DNA from: Pseudovibrio sp. M1P-2-3
GTDB lineage: Bacteria > Pseudomonadota > Alphaproteobacteria > Rhizobiales > Stappiaceae
Length of the DNA: 64,000 nt
Direction of reading: 5' to 3'
NCBI RefSeq assembly: GCF_031501865.1
Contig: NZ_JARRCW010000002.1
Span: 186,001-250,000, forward strand
Shown: positions 55,093 to 63,640 of the stretch, in pieces
Layout of the letters: every line of letters begins with the position of its first letter
Numbering within the stretch: the first letter of the stretch is position 1
Notes under the pieces: model-generated
What the model saw: only the letters and a program-made list of their open reading frames with translations
Database searches by the model: none
What the model was told of the DNA's origin: nothing
Position numbers and translations under genes: made by a program

Positions 55093-57280
55093 CGCTTTCC
55101 AGACTGCTGTTGAGTTAACACCGGCAGATCTTATGGCCGCGAAATCCAGCCAAATTGAATGGTCCGCGCCGTGGAATGAGATAAAGAATAAAATTTCCCT
55201 GTGTCACGGATTTCGCCTTGAAGATGATGTCTGGGTGTTTCCAGAAACACAAATCAGCCGTAACTTAGCCAAACGCAAAATTGATTTTACCAGAATTGAA
55301 CCGTCACCAAAAAATCCAGACCTAATTGGCTTAAAACGACGTGTGAAGCGTATGGTGTGGCTGTACTTGCATGATCAGTCTACAATTGCATTAACGCCTG
55401 TAACTAAGCAAATCTATAGCCATTGCTTCATTTTGATGGTCAATATTCTATCTCAAAAGAAAGTACATATTCCCGATGCCAATGATGGGTGCCCCGATGG
55501 TAATCCGTTATTCGCCTCCATCAATGAAAGCGATTTCGACCTTTGGGTACCCGTCACCAAGCAGATGCGCAATGGTATCAGTTTGGTGCATGTGGTTTTC
55601 GAAGACACTCAGGATGGCTTTTGTTTTTCTCCTCAGTCATACACTCAGTATATCCAGGCAAAGAAATGCAGGACGAATGAACACAAGGGTTTAAACACAA
55701 GAGCTGTCGTTTTTGGAGCGCTTGAGGACCACGATCTATCGCAGCTTTTGCACCTCTGTACGACCTATATTGGATACATCGAAATTGCAGAAACACTTTG
55801 GGAGTGGCGGGAGGATCACAGAGAACGCCTGGATCGAACCGGTGAGGCAACAGAGCTGTTTAGCGTCAGGAAGCGTAACGGCAAATATGCTTTCAAACAT
55901 GGCCCTCAATGTTCCAAAATAATCGCAGCTGATTTTGAAGCTAAGGTCATGGCACCCAATCATCAAGCCTGGGCCAAGAAAGGGCTAATTGACAGCCAAG
56001 GGTGCTTCATTGCCCCTATTCTGGGTCAATCCAATATTCTTTACACGAAACCCTTTGATTTTCGATATGAGCAGGCGCTTCTAACCTTTGTCAGATCAAT
56101 CAGAACTGCTGCATTAATTTATGTCTTGTTTCTTACTGGTATGCGCGTGCAAGAAGCATTTGCACTGAAAGAGGACCTTTATGTCCCAACACAGCAAGAC
56201 TTTGACCTGATCAAGGGACGTGTGTTCAAAAACACTGGTTCAACTCATGGAGAACTACGTGATTGGTCATACCCCAAAATTGCATCCCCTGTGCTAGAGG
56301 TTGCCAAGCGTTCTAAAGCACTTCATGAAACAATTGCAGCAACTAATCCGGATGACAAATTGTTTTTGAAACATGCGGGAGAAGTAAGGCAAATCGGGAA
56401 GTTACTAAAAGAGCAGTATAGGTGTGAAGGGGCACTCGATAGCTTATTGAAGCGCCTGCGCCCCAGCTCAATCTCTTTGGTTGTGCGCACTGGGCGAGAT
56501 CTGCTGGCGGTTAAAATCCAAGCTGGGCATGATTTGATCGAACAAACCTCAGCCTACGCACAATCCAACCCCAATCATTCTTATATAGAAGCACTCGAAG
56601 TTGAACATCGCAAGTTAGACCGCCAGTTTGGTTACAACATACTCAAAGCACTGACGAACTTTAAAGGGCACAGAACGCAGAACGACTTGCTTGTTGGCAA
56701 CACGGTCGAGTTTCTCATAAAAATAGATGCGGTCTCAGAAGAAGATAAGCATCGCAGGGCACGTTTGCAAAGTGCGATTGATACCGCAAACACATCTGAT
56801 TTTTTGGAAATCTTGAGAGATCTTGGCGATACGTTAGATGATGTTGCTGTATTTTTAGGCGAAGGAGTACGCCGCAACGGCCATGGTCGATATTGTATGG
56901 CAAAACGCGGTGGCGCTAACTTCAAAGGTGCCTGCAGTAAAGTGAGCGGCAAGTTGGATGATACGGGCTGCGTCCCGTGGTGCCAATATAACTTTGAAGA
57001 CTGGATCGGGCTGGATAAGCGCGCTGAAGATACTGAACGACTCCTCAAACGCTTTGAGCAACAATTTGATGGGAAAGTTGCTCTGTTCAGAAACCAATTT
57101 GTGAACCTCCTCAATGAAGTTCTAAAGACCGTCTGGTCTTTTTCCGGGCCTCTTAAGCGTTACAAAACGGATGTTCGAATTGCAAACATGGTTGAGCAAG
57201 TGCGCGCTTATGATGAAACTTTTTTTTCGTATCTGGATCCCTATGCGCGCCGCACGTTAAAGGAGTATGAAAATGCCTAA
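55082..57280 (+). CDS. Tyrosine recombinase C
   Basis: About 732 residues from ATG 55082, with AGAGGG upstream, overlapping the previous stop by 11 bp. It has Arg in LTGMRVQEAFAL, and the second half reads LRPSSISLVVRTGRDLL, IQAGHDLIEQT and the Tyr of SAYAQS, so the usual HxxR lacks its His. A Cys cluster (CSKVSG ... CVPWC) lies near residue 625. Together with recombinases A and B it forms the trio; division of labour is unknown. Confidence 0.82.
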   Translation: MHADAFQTAVELTPADLMAAKSSQIEWSAPWNEIKNKISLCHGFRLEDDVWVFPETQISRNLAKRKIDFTRIEPSPKNPDLIGLKRRVKRMVWLYLHDQSTIALTPVTKQIYSHCFILMVNILSQKKVHIPDANDGCPDGNPLFASINESDFDLWVPVTKQMRNGISLVHVVFEDTQDGFCFSPQSYTQYIQAKKCRTNEHKGLNTRAVVFGALEDHDLSQLLHLCTTYIGYIEIAETLWEWREDHRERLDRTGEATELFSVRKRNGKYAFKHGPQCSKIIAADFEAKVMAPNHQAWAKKGLIDSQGCFIAPILGQSNILYTKPFDFRYEQALLTFVRSIRTAALIYVLFLTGMRVQEAFALKEDLYVPTQQDFDLIKGRVFKNTGSTHGELRDWSYPKIASPVLEVAKRSKALHETIAATNPDDKLFLKHAGEVRQIGKLLKEQYRCEGALDSLLKRLRPSSISLVVRTGRDLLAVKIQAGHDLIEQTSAYAQSNPNHSYIEALEVEHRKLDRQFGYNILKALTNFKGHRTQNDLLVGNTVEFLIKIDAVSEEDKHRRARLQSAIDTANTSDFLEILRDLGDTLDDVAVFLGEGVRRNGHGRYCMAKRGGANFKGACSKVSGKLDDTGCVPWCQYNFEDWIGLDKRAEDTERLLKRFEQQFDGKVALFRNQFVNLLNEVLKTVWSFSGPLKRYKTDVRIANMVEQVRAYDETFFSYLDPYARRTLKEYENA

Positions 57281-57764
57281 CAGACACGGCCTACCCACTA
57301 AATCTGAGCAAAAATATGCCAGTGTACTAGCGGTCGTTGAGGCATTTGAACTTGAGAAAAAGGAAACTGAAAGCATGGGGTGTCAGTTCAAGGCGCCTAC
57401 AAAATCCAAAATCCAACGCTTGGCTAAGGTGAGTAAAAACTATCTCGATCTTTTGGCAAAAAATGATGATTTATATGTGCGTGTAGAAGCCTTACGAAGT
57501 CGGCCTGTTGCCACTCGAAAACGAGTGAGCATTGAAGAGGCCCGTCTTGCTCAAATTAGGAAACTTGAAGATCAACTGCAAAAAACAAACACAGATAATA
57601 CCAGACTGCGGGATGAGAAACTTCGCTTGATATTGGAGCTTCGCCAGGCAACCGCCCAAGTTGAGCAATTATTGAATTACTGCTTATCAATTGGAAAAGA
57701 GCTACCTAAACTTGAGAAGGTCTTTTCCAATAACGAGGTTCTCGAGTTTCCTAGGCACGACTGA
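57273..57764 (+). CDS. Coiled-coil accessory protein (TnpC-like)
   Basis: A 163-residue protein from ATG 57273, chosen because AAGGAG is 7 bp upstream; an ATG at 57267 is too close. An N-terminal HTH-like part (KSKIQRLAKVSKNYLDLLAK) is followed by a long heptad coiled coil (about residues 90-135). It overlaps recombinase C by 8 bp. Size, position and coiled coil match TnpC of Tn554, an accessory factor influencing orientation of insertion. Confidence 0.65.
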   Translation: MPNRHGLPTKSEQKYASVLAVVEAFELEKKETESMGCQFKAPTKSKIQRLAKVSKNYLDLLAKNDDLYVRVEALRSRPVATRKRVSIEEARLAQIRKLEDQLQKTNTDNTRLRDEKLRLILELRQATAQVEQLLNYCLSIGKELPKLEKVFSNNEVLEFPRHD

Positions 57765-57915
57765 ACATCCTCGAACGCCGCTTTCTTTTTGGGCTATTGA
57801 AACGCGTAGAGGTAGCTCGGGAAATTTGGATTAGTAGTTTTAAGTAGAGTTTGTTCGTGGATTCGGCATGATGCCAAGAACATGAGCTAGCTGCCATGCC
57901 GGATGTGTTTGCGTA

Positions 57916-58141
57916 GCCAAACAGGCTAAGGCCGAGCCAGAACTGGGCATCAAGCACCTGTACGCCAAGATCGGCGAGTGGGCACAAAATCGATCTGTGC
58001 CTGCTGCACAACTTAAGGCGGTAAAGCCCAATCAGATCTGGGCCTCAGACTGACCTACATTCCCATGTACAAGGTTTTAGTTTATCTGGTCGCGACCCTC
58101 TACCGGTACACCCGTAAGGTGCAGCCTGGGAACTATCTGTG
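57916..58141 (+). mobile_element. IS3-family relic
   Basis: The plus strand reads KAEPELGIKHLYAKIGEWAQ, an OrfA-like piece, then AVKPNQIWASD, and after a frameshift TYIPMYKVLVYLVATLYRYT followed by RKV. These are pieces of IS3-family OrfA and the OrfB catalytic core, joined by deletion. It is unrelated in sequence to the IS3 at 25313. About 100 bp on each side hold nothing else. Confidence 0.6.
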
Positions 58142-58261
58142 ACAGATTGCATTAGATGCAAACGGCTGCGGCACAGATAGAAATAGACATATTTTGTCGT
58201 TATCTAAGCATAGATAATCAGCTAGTCAGGGGTAGTTTGCGGGAGAGGGCAAAATACTACC

Positions 58262-58807
58262 TTAAAGATGGGATAGCAGATCAGATATTTTTTCGTACCC
58301 ATGTCCCTGTAGAACCTTTAGTGCAATATCACGACTTTTCCTGTCTGCTATGGGGTCTTCTTGATAGGTGACTGCCTGCAACTGATCTATATATTCTGCG
58401 CCTAGATCATGCTCCATTGCGCCAGCTATAACTAAAGCAAGGTACCAATCATAAGGATATAAACTACCAGTCATTTCTGTCGCCAAATAAGTAGTAACGC
58501 TTTGCGGACCGCTTTCGGTAATAACTTTAAACTTATCTATTCGCCTATATCCTTTTCCAGCTCCTTCTAAACGGTCAAGCAAAGGTAACTCATCAGCCGC
58601 TATCTTGAATAAGACACCACGCGCATCAAAGGAATCAGAAGTCTCAATAAGAGTAGCTTTACCCGAGCCATCTTTGCTCTTTTTGGAGAACTCTAGTTTA
58701 TAGTTTTTGGCGACTGCTTTGCCAATTATCCTTGCGCTGGGGCAACGTCTTCTAAGTCGACTACTTAACATGTTGGAACCGTATGCGAAGTAGATAAAAT
58801 GTGTCAC
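58262..58807 (-). CDS. Gamma-glutamylcyclotransferase-like protein
   Basis: A ~181-residue protein. THFIYFAYGSNMLSSRL is the substrate-binding loop of the gamma-glutamylcyclotransferase/AIG2-like fold. GVLFKIAADELPLLDRLEGAG includes the conserved region with the catalytic Glu (expected around DRLEG), and YRRIDKFKV follows. I chose GTG 58807, with GGAG 9 bp upstream, rather than the longer frame to 58855. Related enzymes release 5-oxoproline from gamma-glutamyl peptides, and others occur in toxin-related loci; substrate unknown. Confidence 0.8.
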   Translation of the reverse strand: MTHFIYFAYGSNMLSSRLRRRCPSARIIGKAVAKNYKLEFSKKSKDGSGKATLIETSDSFDARGVLFKIAADELPLLDRLEGAGKGYRRIDKFKVITESGPQSVTTYLATEMTGSLYPYDWYLALVIAGAMEHDLGAEYIDQLQAVTYQEDPIADRKSRDIALKVLQGHGYEKISDLLSHL

Positions 58808-59119
58808 TAGAACAACTCCGTTTTTAAGTACTTTTGGAAGTTGTATCTGTGGCAACGGCGAAATACGATGTCAACGTACGTATGTATACCTGTTGAGACT
58901 GGCAATCATCAGACTAAACTCTGATTAAATGCGAGCAAAAGGAAGGCGGGATTTCTTTTGCTTCTCGGGCTGCATTCGAGTTCACTAATTTGGGTTCTAG
59001 CATTGGCATTGTTTTTGCTGAGTACTCGCCATGACCAAGCATTACATAAGTCTTTGGATTAAACGGCCTCTAACAAATGGCAACCGCATCGCACTAACAA
59101 TAAATCTATGAGGGTGAAG

Positions 59120-59824
59120 ATGATTTCAGAGCGGTTCGAAGATTTCGCACAGTCTCTACGCGTGTTTATCGAGCAGAAATATAAGTATCAAGACCTTTTT
59201 CTTGTTGATGCCAACGAAGCTATTGGCAACGTGGAACTTGCATGCAAAGGCATTTTGGATACGTTTGCCAGCTTGTATGATGCAACTCGCTCGATACCAA
59301 GGATAAAATTCGACTTTTATAGTAGCCCATTATGTAGCTGTGTACTCGCATATAGGAATGCAAAACATCACAACAAGGCACACGGGATACGGAGTGTGCA
59401 CCGACATGCGCAGCAAAATGAACGCCGAGACTATCTCTTAGTGAATTATCCAGCAGGAAAAGGTGAGGAAGGAGGTGGTTTCATTGAGCACTATGTGTCT
59501 TGGGGCGACTTCCGCGAGTTGTTTGAAATGCCTCGTCAGGAAAATAGATTACGTGCAGATGCAGGCGATCTCATCCGGGGTAAATTATCAGCTGAAGAAT
59601 TTGAGCTTTTTGCGGAACGCGGTAGAGTCTCAATAAACAGGATCTTCATCAACATGATACCTGTGATTATCGGTGCTGGATCAGAGTTTGTACCTCACCT
59701 TCAATCTTATATCCAACCGCAGAGTACTGAGGCAGAGCACTTCCTCCTGCACTTCCAACACGTTGAGCAGGCCAACTTTCAAAAACCTGAGTATATTGAG
59801 CTTTCTAGCGCAATTTTTGGCTAG
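59120..59824 (+). CDS. Hypothetical protein with HEPN-like RxxxxH motif
   Basis: A 234-residue protein from ATG 59120, with GAGGG upstream; an ATG at 59108 is possible. The segment VLAYRNAKHHNKAHGIRS has Arg followed by His after four residues, as in HEPN ribonuclease domains. It is preceded by a helical stretch (VELACKGILDTFASLYDATR), but the overall fold cannot be judged. It is isolated between the cyclotransferase-like gene and the metallopeptidase operon. No family recognised. Confidence 0.5.
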   Translation: MISERFEDFAQSLRVFIEQKYKYQDLFLVDANEAIGNVELACKGILDTFASLYDATRSIPRIKFDFYSSPLCSCVLAYRNAKHHNKAHGIRSVHRHAQQNERRDYLLVNYPAGKGEEGGGFIEHYVSWGDFRELFEMPRQENRLRADAGDLIRGKLSAEEFELFAERGRVSINRIFINMIPVIIGAGSEFVPHLQSYIQPQSTEAEHFLLHFQHVEQANFQKPEYIELSSAIFG

Positions 59825-60051
59825 CTAGCACAATCTATGCGCAAATCTAAGCTATTAGCTGGATATGAACTCAAGGGGTTTAGGCGACGATTGCTTGGCA
59901 TATTATATCAACAGTTGAGACAGGCACTAAAAGCCACCAATTTTTGTCTTAGGTTCTCGCTGATAAACTCACTTAGATGGTTACGGTTAAGAGTTGTCAA
60001 TCATCAGGGCTCAACCCACAGATGGCAGACTAAAGGACTTAATCCTACAAC

Positions 60052-60984
60052 TTAGGCAACTGCAATCAAACGTCTATAAGGCGTTTGATATACGCCAAGT
60101 GTAAGCGTTTGATAGTAAAACGAAAAGCTATCAAAATAAAATAGATGCTCGTCGCCATTATCGTCTATCAGGACTACATCAGCGCTTCCAAGCGGGCCAC
60201 CTTTATTAGCCCGACAATATTCTACGATTTTATCAAATACCAATGTTTCCTGCAATTTAGAAAACCGAGCGGCAAACGCTGAAGACTGTATGAAGTGTCG
60301 GCAAGGGCTATTCGGATCAAAATCCTCACCACGATGTACTGGGTGGGGATGATCTGTAATCAGACCAATGATTGGTAACTCCTTACCCCAGGTTTCAACG
60401 CCTCGCCAAAAAGTAGTCGTGTGGGTATTACCGTAAGTTTCCTTGAGCTGCTTCAATGCATCGAAGGAAGGTTTCTGGGAAAGACATTCTTCAGCAAATC
60501 TATCGCGTAAAAACAGCAACCTTCCCGCCGCAAAGTTTGCTTCTGCTTCTAGTGTCGCATGACAAGAAGGGATAAGTGTCTTAGCGTTGTCTCCCAACAT
60601 CGCACCAGCATGCCAAGGTAAGAGACTATGGCCGATTTCATGGGCTTCGTGCCATCGATGTTTCAGCTTTGGCTGATCCTTATCTAACAAGATTCGCTTG
60701 CGATCTGGTATATATAGAGCTCGCAAATCCCATTTGCGAACTGCATCAAGAATACGCGAAGGACGGGCAAGCACTTGCCTACCTGCCATTGACATTTTAG
60801 ATACAACTTCTTGTAGAATGCTAGGGTCTTCAGCTGAGTAGTAAGCGAGATCAAGTTTGAGAAGCTCTCGAACAGTGTCGAGATCTAGAGGCGGTTCCGG
60901 ATTGCCTAAATCTCTTAATACTCTATCGATCTTTCGATCAATATCTGCGGCTGTTTTCGCTTTTAAGATTTCATTTTTCGCCAA
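60052..60984 (-). CDS. ImmA/IrrE-family metallopeptidase
   Basis: A 310-residue protein. The zinc motif is in HRWHEAHEIGHSLLPWHAGA (HExxH), with a downstream acidic partner in LEAEANFAAGRLLF, as in ImmA/IrrE (DUF955) peptidases. Enzymes of this family cleave an XRE-type repressor to switch on mobile elements or stress genes. The XRE-type gene 19 bp upstream is the obvious candidate substrate. The C-terminal ~130 residues are an unrecognised extension. It is the last gene of a four-gene operon. Confidence 0.85.
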   Translation of the reverse strand: MAKNEILKAKTAADIDRKIDRVLRDLGNPEPPLDLDTVRELLKLDLAYYSAEDPSILQEVVSKMSMAGRQVLARPSRILDAVRKWDLRALYIPDRKRILLDKDQPKLKHRWHEAHEIGHSLLPWHAGAMLGDNAKTLIPSCHATLEAEANFAAGRLLFLRDRFAEECLSQKPSFDALKQLKETYGNTHTTTFWRGVETWGKELPIIGLITDHPHPVHRGEDFDPNSPCRHFIQSSAFAARFSKLQETLVFDKIVEYCRANKGGPLGSADVVLIDDNGDEHLFYFDSFSFYYQTLTLGVYQTPYRRLIAVA

Positions 60985-61003
60985 CTACTTGCCCGCCTCT
61001 TAA

Positions 61004-61492
61004 CTATTGATCCTTAGTATCTTCGCTCAAAACTGAGATAAGTCCATTTAATATTGCATGCTCTTCATCTGACAAAACGTCTATAGATGCAGATTTCGCG
61101 GCATACCGGACTGCTTCTTCGACATATTGATCATCTTTAGAATATGTAAGTCCAGATAAAGTCATCAGTTTTTCTTGAGAAACACCAAAGGCTTCAGATA
61201 ACTGATAAAGTGTACGGGCATCGGGTAAATAGGCAGTGTTGTTCTCGAGGCTGAGCAGGTCACCAATCTCAACATCCGCTTTTAACGCTAGATCTTCGAT
61301 CGACAAACCTCGATCACGACGCATGAGGTTAATGAAGCGTCCAAGTGCAAACCGTGACGCATCAGGATTCTCTTCTATGGTATCTTCTTTAATGGATACA
61401 GGATTGACAGCAATCATACCTGCCGCAACATCAAGACCGTCTTCTCGTTTACTAGCAGCGCGGCACCATGCTTTGGTGATATTGAATGTCAT
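61004..61492 (-). CDS. XRE-family transcriptional regulator
   Basis: A 162-residue protein. Residues 45-102 form an XRE helix-turn-helix (GRFINLMRRDRGLSIEDLAL ... IGDLLSLENNTAYLPDARTLYQLSEAFGV). The 45-residue N-terminal extension and ~55-residue C-terminal tail are not recognised. It overlaps the GNAT-like stop by 4 bp (ATGA) and precedes the ImmA/IrrE-type peptidase. By analogy with ImmR/ImmA it should be a repressor removed by proteolysis; targets could include the divergent promoter at 62343-62497. Confidence 0.85.
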   Translation of the reverse strand: MTFNITKAWCRAASKREDGLDVAAGMIAVNPVSIKEDTIEENPDASRFALGRFINLMRRDRGLSIEDLALKADVEIGDLLSLENNTAYLPDARTLYQLSEAFGVSQEKLMTLSGLTYSKDDQYVEEAVRYAAKSASIDVLSDEEHAILNGLISVLSEDTKDQ

Positions 61493-62136
61493 TCTCCTCT
61501 TCCTTTCTCAAGGAACCTTTGTGCACTATCAGGATCAAACTCGAAATAGCGCAGGTTATGATAACTCGCATCTTGTCCTAAGTCAGTCATACCACATGCA
61601 TTTGCATAGAAAACATTCGATTGTGGCAATGAATGCAGACCAACTTTACCTTTGAAGCCCTCTAGTATACTTTGTTGGATAGCTGCGTTTATAAGTATTG
61701 AGCCACAGCCGCCAAACTTTGCAGCTTCATCCCTGACATCATTTCTATTCCATGGGGCAGCTTCTAGAAAATCGACATAAACAATGTGTTGACTTTTTTG
61801 GCTGGGCAGTTGGGCTCGCTTGGTCAGATCAATTATCATCATAGCCTGCGTCATGTTTTCCGCTACAATTGCGAATGATAAATTAGATAACTGTGTTGCA
61901 ATTGCGTTTTGCTTATCACGCCAGTTCCAATGTCGACTCTGAGGCCAAAAATTGCGACTTATGTTTTGCTGATTTAGCCTTTTTAATTGACTCTGCAGGT
62001 GTGGAACCCATTCGGCTTCCCAATCGGCAAGATTTTTATCTGTAATGCCGTTCCATAGTTCCGCATCAACATCTTTATCTAAATGTTTATCTCGTAACCA
62101 AATCGGCGTTATATCAGAAGGCCTCTTCGCGATCAT
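61489..62136 (-). CDS. GNAT-like acetyltransferase
   Basis: A 215-residue protein. The C-terminal half fits a GNAT fold: HIVYVDFLEAAPWN, then FGGCGSILINAAIQQSI as the acetyl-CoA-binding R/QxxGxG/A-like turn (here GGCGS), then VGLHSLPQSNVFYANACGM. The N-terminal ~90 residues are not recognised. Overlaps of 4 bp with both the RHH gene and the XRE gene show a co-translated operon. RHH-GNAT pairs are known as toxin-antitoxin modules in which the enzyme acetylates aminoacyl-tRNA; a protein-modifying role is also possible here. Confidence 0.65.
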   Translation of the reverse strand: MIAKRPSDITPIWLRDKHLDKDVDAELWNGITDKNLADWEAEWVPHLQSQLKRLNQQNISRNFWPQSRHWNWRDKQNAIATQLSNLSFAIVAENMTQAMMIIDLTKRAQLPSQKSQHIVYVDFLEAAPWNRNDVRDEAAKFGGCGSILINAAIQQSILEGFKGKVGLHSLPQSNVFYANACGMTDLGQDASYHNLRYFEFDPDSAQRFLEKGRGE

Positions 62137-62342
62137 AGCATCATGATCTCCGCTTTTTCTTTTGAAGCCTCATCCTCAAAGAACAGCTTATCACCTCTCT
62201 CGAGGCGCTCTTCAACACGCTGATAAAGGCGAAGAGCTTGCCGAAGCAAGACAGTTTTACTCAAATCTTTTTTCTCGCATAGCTCCTCCAGGACAACCAT
62301 TTCGGCTTCGGTGAGATTCAGTGTCATGGTCTTTTTTGACAT
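62133..62342 (-). CDS. Ribbon-helix-helix protein, antitoxin-like
   Basis: A 69-residue protein. MTLNLTEAEMVVLEELCEKK followed by DLSKTVLLRQALRLYQRVEE is a ribbon-helix-helix: a beta strand with alternating residues, then two helices. The acidic C-terminal tail could mask a partner protein. It is the first gene of the operon and overlaps the GNAT-like gene by 4 bp, an arrangement typical of RHH antitoxins that autoregulate. It probably binds the promoter region upstream of 62342. Confidence 0.75.
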   Translation of the reverse strand: MSKKTMTLNLTEAEMVVLEELCEKKDLSKTVLLRQALRLYQRVEERLERGDKLFFEDEASKEKAEIMML

Positions 62343-62420
62343 TTTTTATGCTCCCTTTCTCTCCGTATACTATTTTTCCTGGAAAAAAGCAATAAAAAAT
62401 ATCTTACAATTGGCTATTGC

Positions 62421-62439
62421 ATAGCTAAAAAATAGCTAT
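62421..62439. promoter_or_regulatory. Candidate operator between the divergent operons
   Basis: The inverted repeat ATAGCTA-AAAAA-TAGCTAT lies in the 155-bp AT-rich intergenic region, with a further partial copy (GGCTATTGCAT) just upstream at about 62412. It is suitable for RHH or XRE binding. It could control the RHH operon (-) and the UBL-E2 operon (+) together. Confidence 0.5.
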
Positions 62440-62497
62440 TATATATTGAATGGTGAGCATTGGCATTGTGCCATGCAAAAGAAAATGGATTTAAGTA

Positions 62498-63640
62498 ATG
62501 CGAGACGAAATTGACATCGAGAGCTGGGTTAGCAGCCAGGGTGATACCGAGATCCCACAAAGCAAAAACTACCTTTTACGTCTTTGGGGAAATGATGGGT
62601 TTGATGAGAAACGGAGAATTTCTGACGGGGAGCCAACTGGCCGCCAGATCCTTGAGACATTTGATCGTTTGCCAGCTGATGAACATGTACTCCTTTACCT
62701 CCCACGTCATGGCAAAGTTGAAACAGTTGAGTTGGATGAAACGGTTAACTTGAGGGAGCGTGGCCCAGAGCGCTTCTTTGCGTTCAAATCAGACAGATTG
62801 CACTATTTTGTAGTCAATGGTCGACGTTTTGCATGGGGGGCTTCGAGTATTTCAGTATCACTCATTAAATTAATTGCTCGGGTACCAGCAAATGACACCT
62901 TGATTTTAGAACGTTCTAACGAACCAGATATCGAGTTATCAGATGAAGATTATGTCGAGTTGATTGGACTAGAACTTGAGCGTTTAGTCTCACGTGAACA
63001 AAGCTGGAAGCTTAATGTTCAAGGCGTAGTTCTGTCCTTCACGAAGCCATTTGTAATCGTGAAAGAAGCATTAGCCGAAGCAGGCTTTGACCCAAATTCT
63101 GGCTGGATTGCCATACTTAAACGAAAAGGTGAACCAAAGCTACAAGTTGCTATGAATGATCAAATTGACTTGAGTTTGCCGGGAATAGAAAAACTTCGTC
63201 TTACACCAGCAGAAATCAACAATGGCGAGGCGCAACCTGCTGCCCGTCGCGAGTTTGCATTGTTGGATAAAGATGAGGCTTACCTCAATGAACGAGGTTT
63301 TTCCTGGGAAACCTTCCAAGAAAATGGGCGTCGTTGGCTGATCCTCAAGAACTTTGTTTTGCCGAGAGGCTACAATCATGACGTCGTCAATATTGCAATT
63401 GATGTACCGCCAACCTACCCGCATTCTGAAATTGATATGTTTCATTGCCTTCCGCACCTAATGCTAGGCTCAGGCTTAGGAATTGGTGAAACAAATGGAA
63501 GAACACAAATTGAAGGTCAGCAATTTCAGCAATGGTCCCGCCATCTTTACGGTCAAACACGCTGGAACCCTGCCACAGACAGTGTGATGACGCATTTAGC
63601 TGTGATTGAAGCAGCTTTGCTGAAGGAGGTTGGGGAATGA
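62498..63640 (+). CDS. Multi-ubiquitin-like/E2 fusion protein (Prok-E2_E type)
   Basis: A 380-residue protein. Three beta-grasp-like segments are suggested by repeating patterns: about 24-95 (YLLRLW ... VNLRERGPERFFAF), 100-168 (HYFVVNGRRFAWG ... IELSDEDYVELIG) and 170-238 (LNVQGVVLSF ... IDLSLPGIEKLRLTP). They match the bacterial multiubiquitin family. Residues 250-380 match the E2 family-E domain: LNERGFSWETFQENGRRWLI, VLPRGYNHDVVNIAIDVPPT, YPHSEIDMFHC and FQQWSRHLYGQTRWNPATD. Cys317 is the only Cys in the protein and a candidate catalytic residue. The stop overlaps the JAMM gene by 4 bp. Expected role: Ub-like conjugation, probably antiviral or protein quality control. I recall these modules mainly as separate genes. 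Confidence 0.75.
   Translation: MRDEIDIESWVSSQGDTEIPQSKNYLLRLWGNDGFDEKRRISDGEPTGRQILETFDRLPADEHVLLYLPRHGKVETVELDETVNLRERGPERFFAFKSDRLHYFVVNGRRFAWGASSISVSLIKLIARVPANDTLILERSNEPDIELSDEDYVELIGLELERLVSREQSWKLNVQGVVLSFTKPFVIVKEALAEAGFDPNSGWIAILKRKGEPKLQVAMNDQIDLSLPGIEKLRLTPAEINNGEAQPAARREFALLDKDEAYLNERGFSWETFQENGRRWLILKNFVLPRGYNHDVVNIAIDVPPTYPHSEIDMFHCLPHLMLGSGLGIGETNGRTQIEGQQFQQWSRHLYGQTRWNPATDSVMTHLAVIEAALLKEVGE

Larger units (their letters stand above)
51706..57764 (+). mobile_element. Tn554-like element with three tyrosine recombinases
   Basis: Four tightly overlapping plus-strand genes encode three tyrosine recombinases of 438, 646 and ~732 residues and a 163-residue coiled-coil protein. The order and the small last gene resemble Tn554 tnpA-tnpB-tnpC with an extra recombinase. 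RIT (recombinase-in-trio) elements are an alternative but have shorter proteins. The left end lies near 51705, inside the polymerase gene. The right end is not defined; cargo could extend to or past the window edge. Confidence 0.7.

Noticed and set aside
57764-58260. Missing 3' part of the Y-family polymerase after the recombinase element
   Set aside because: This stretch matches an IS3 relic instead; no polymerase motif was found to the right of the element.
59837-60055. 72-codon frame between the orphan gene and the metallopeptidase
   Set aside because: Basic, low-information sequence with no family and weak start; probably not coding.
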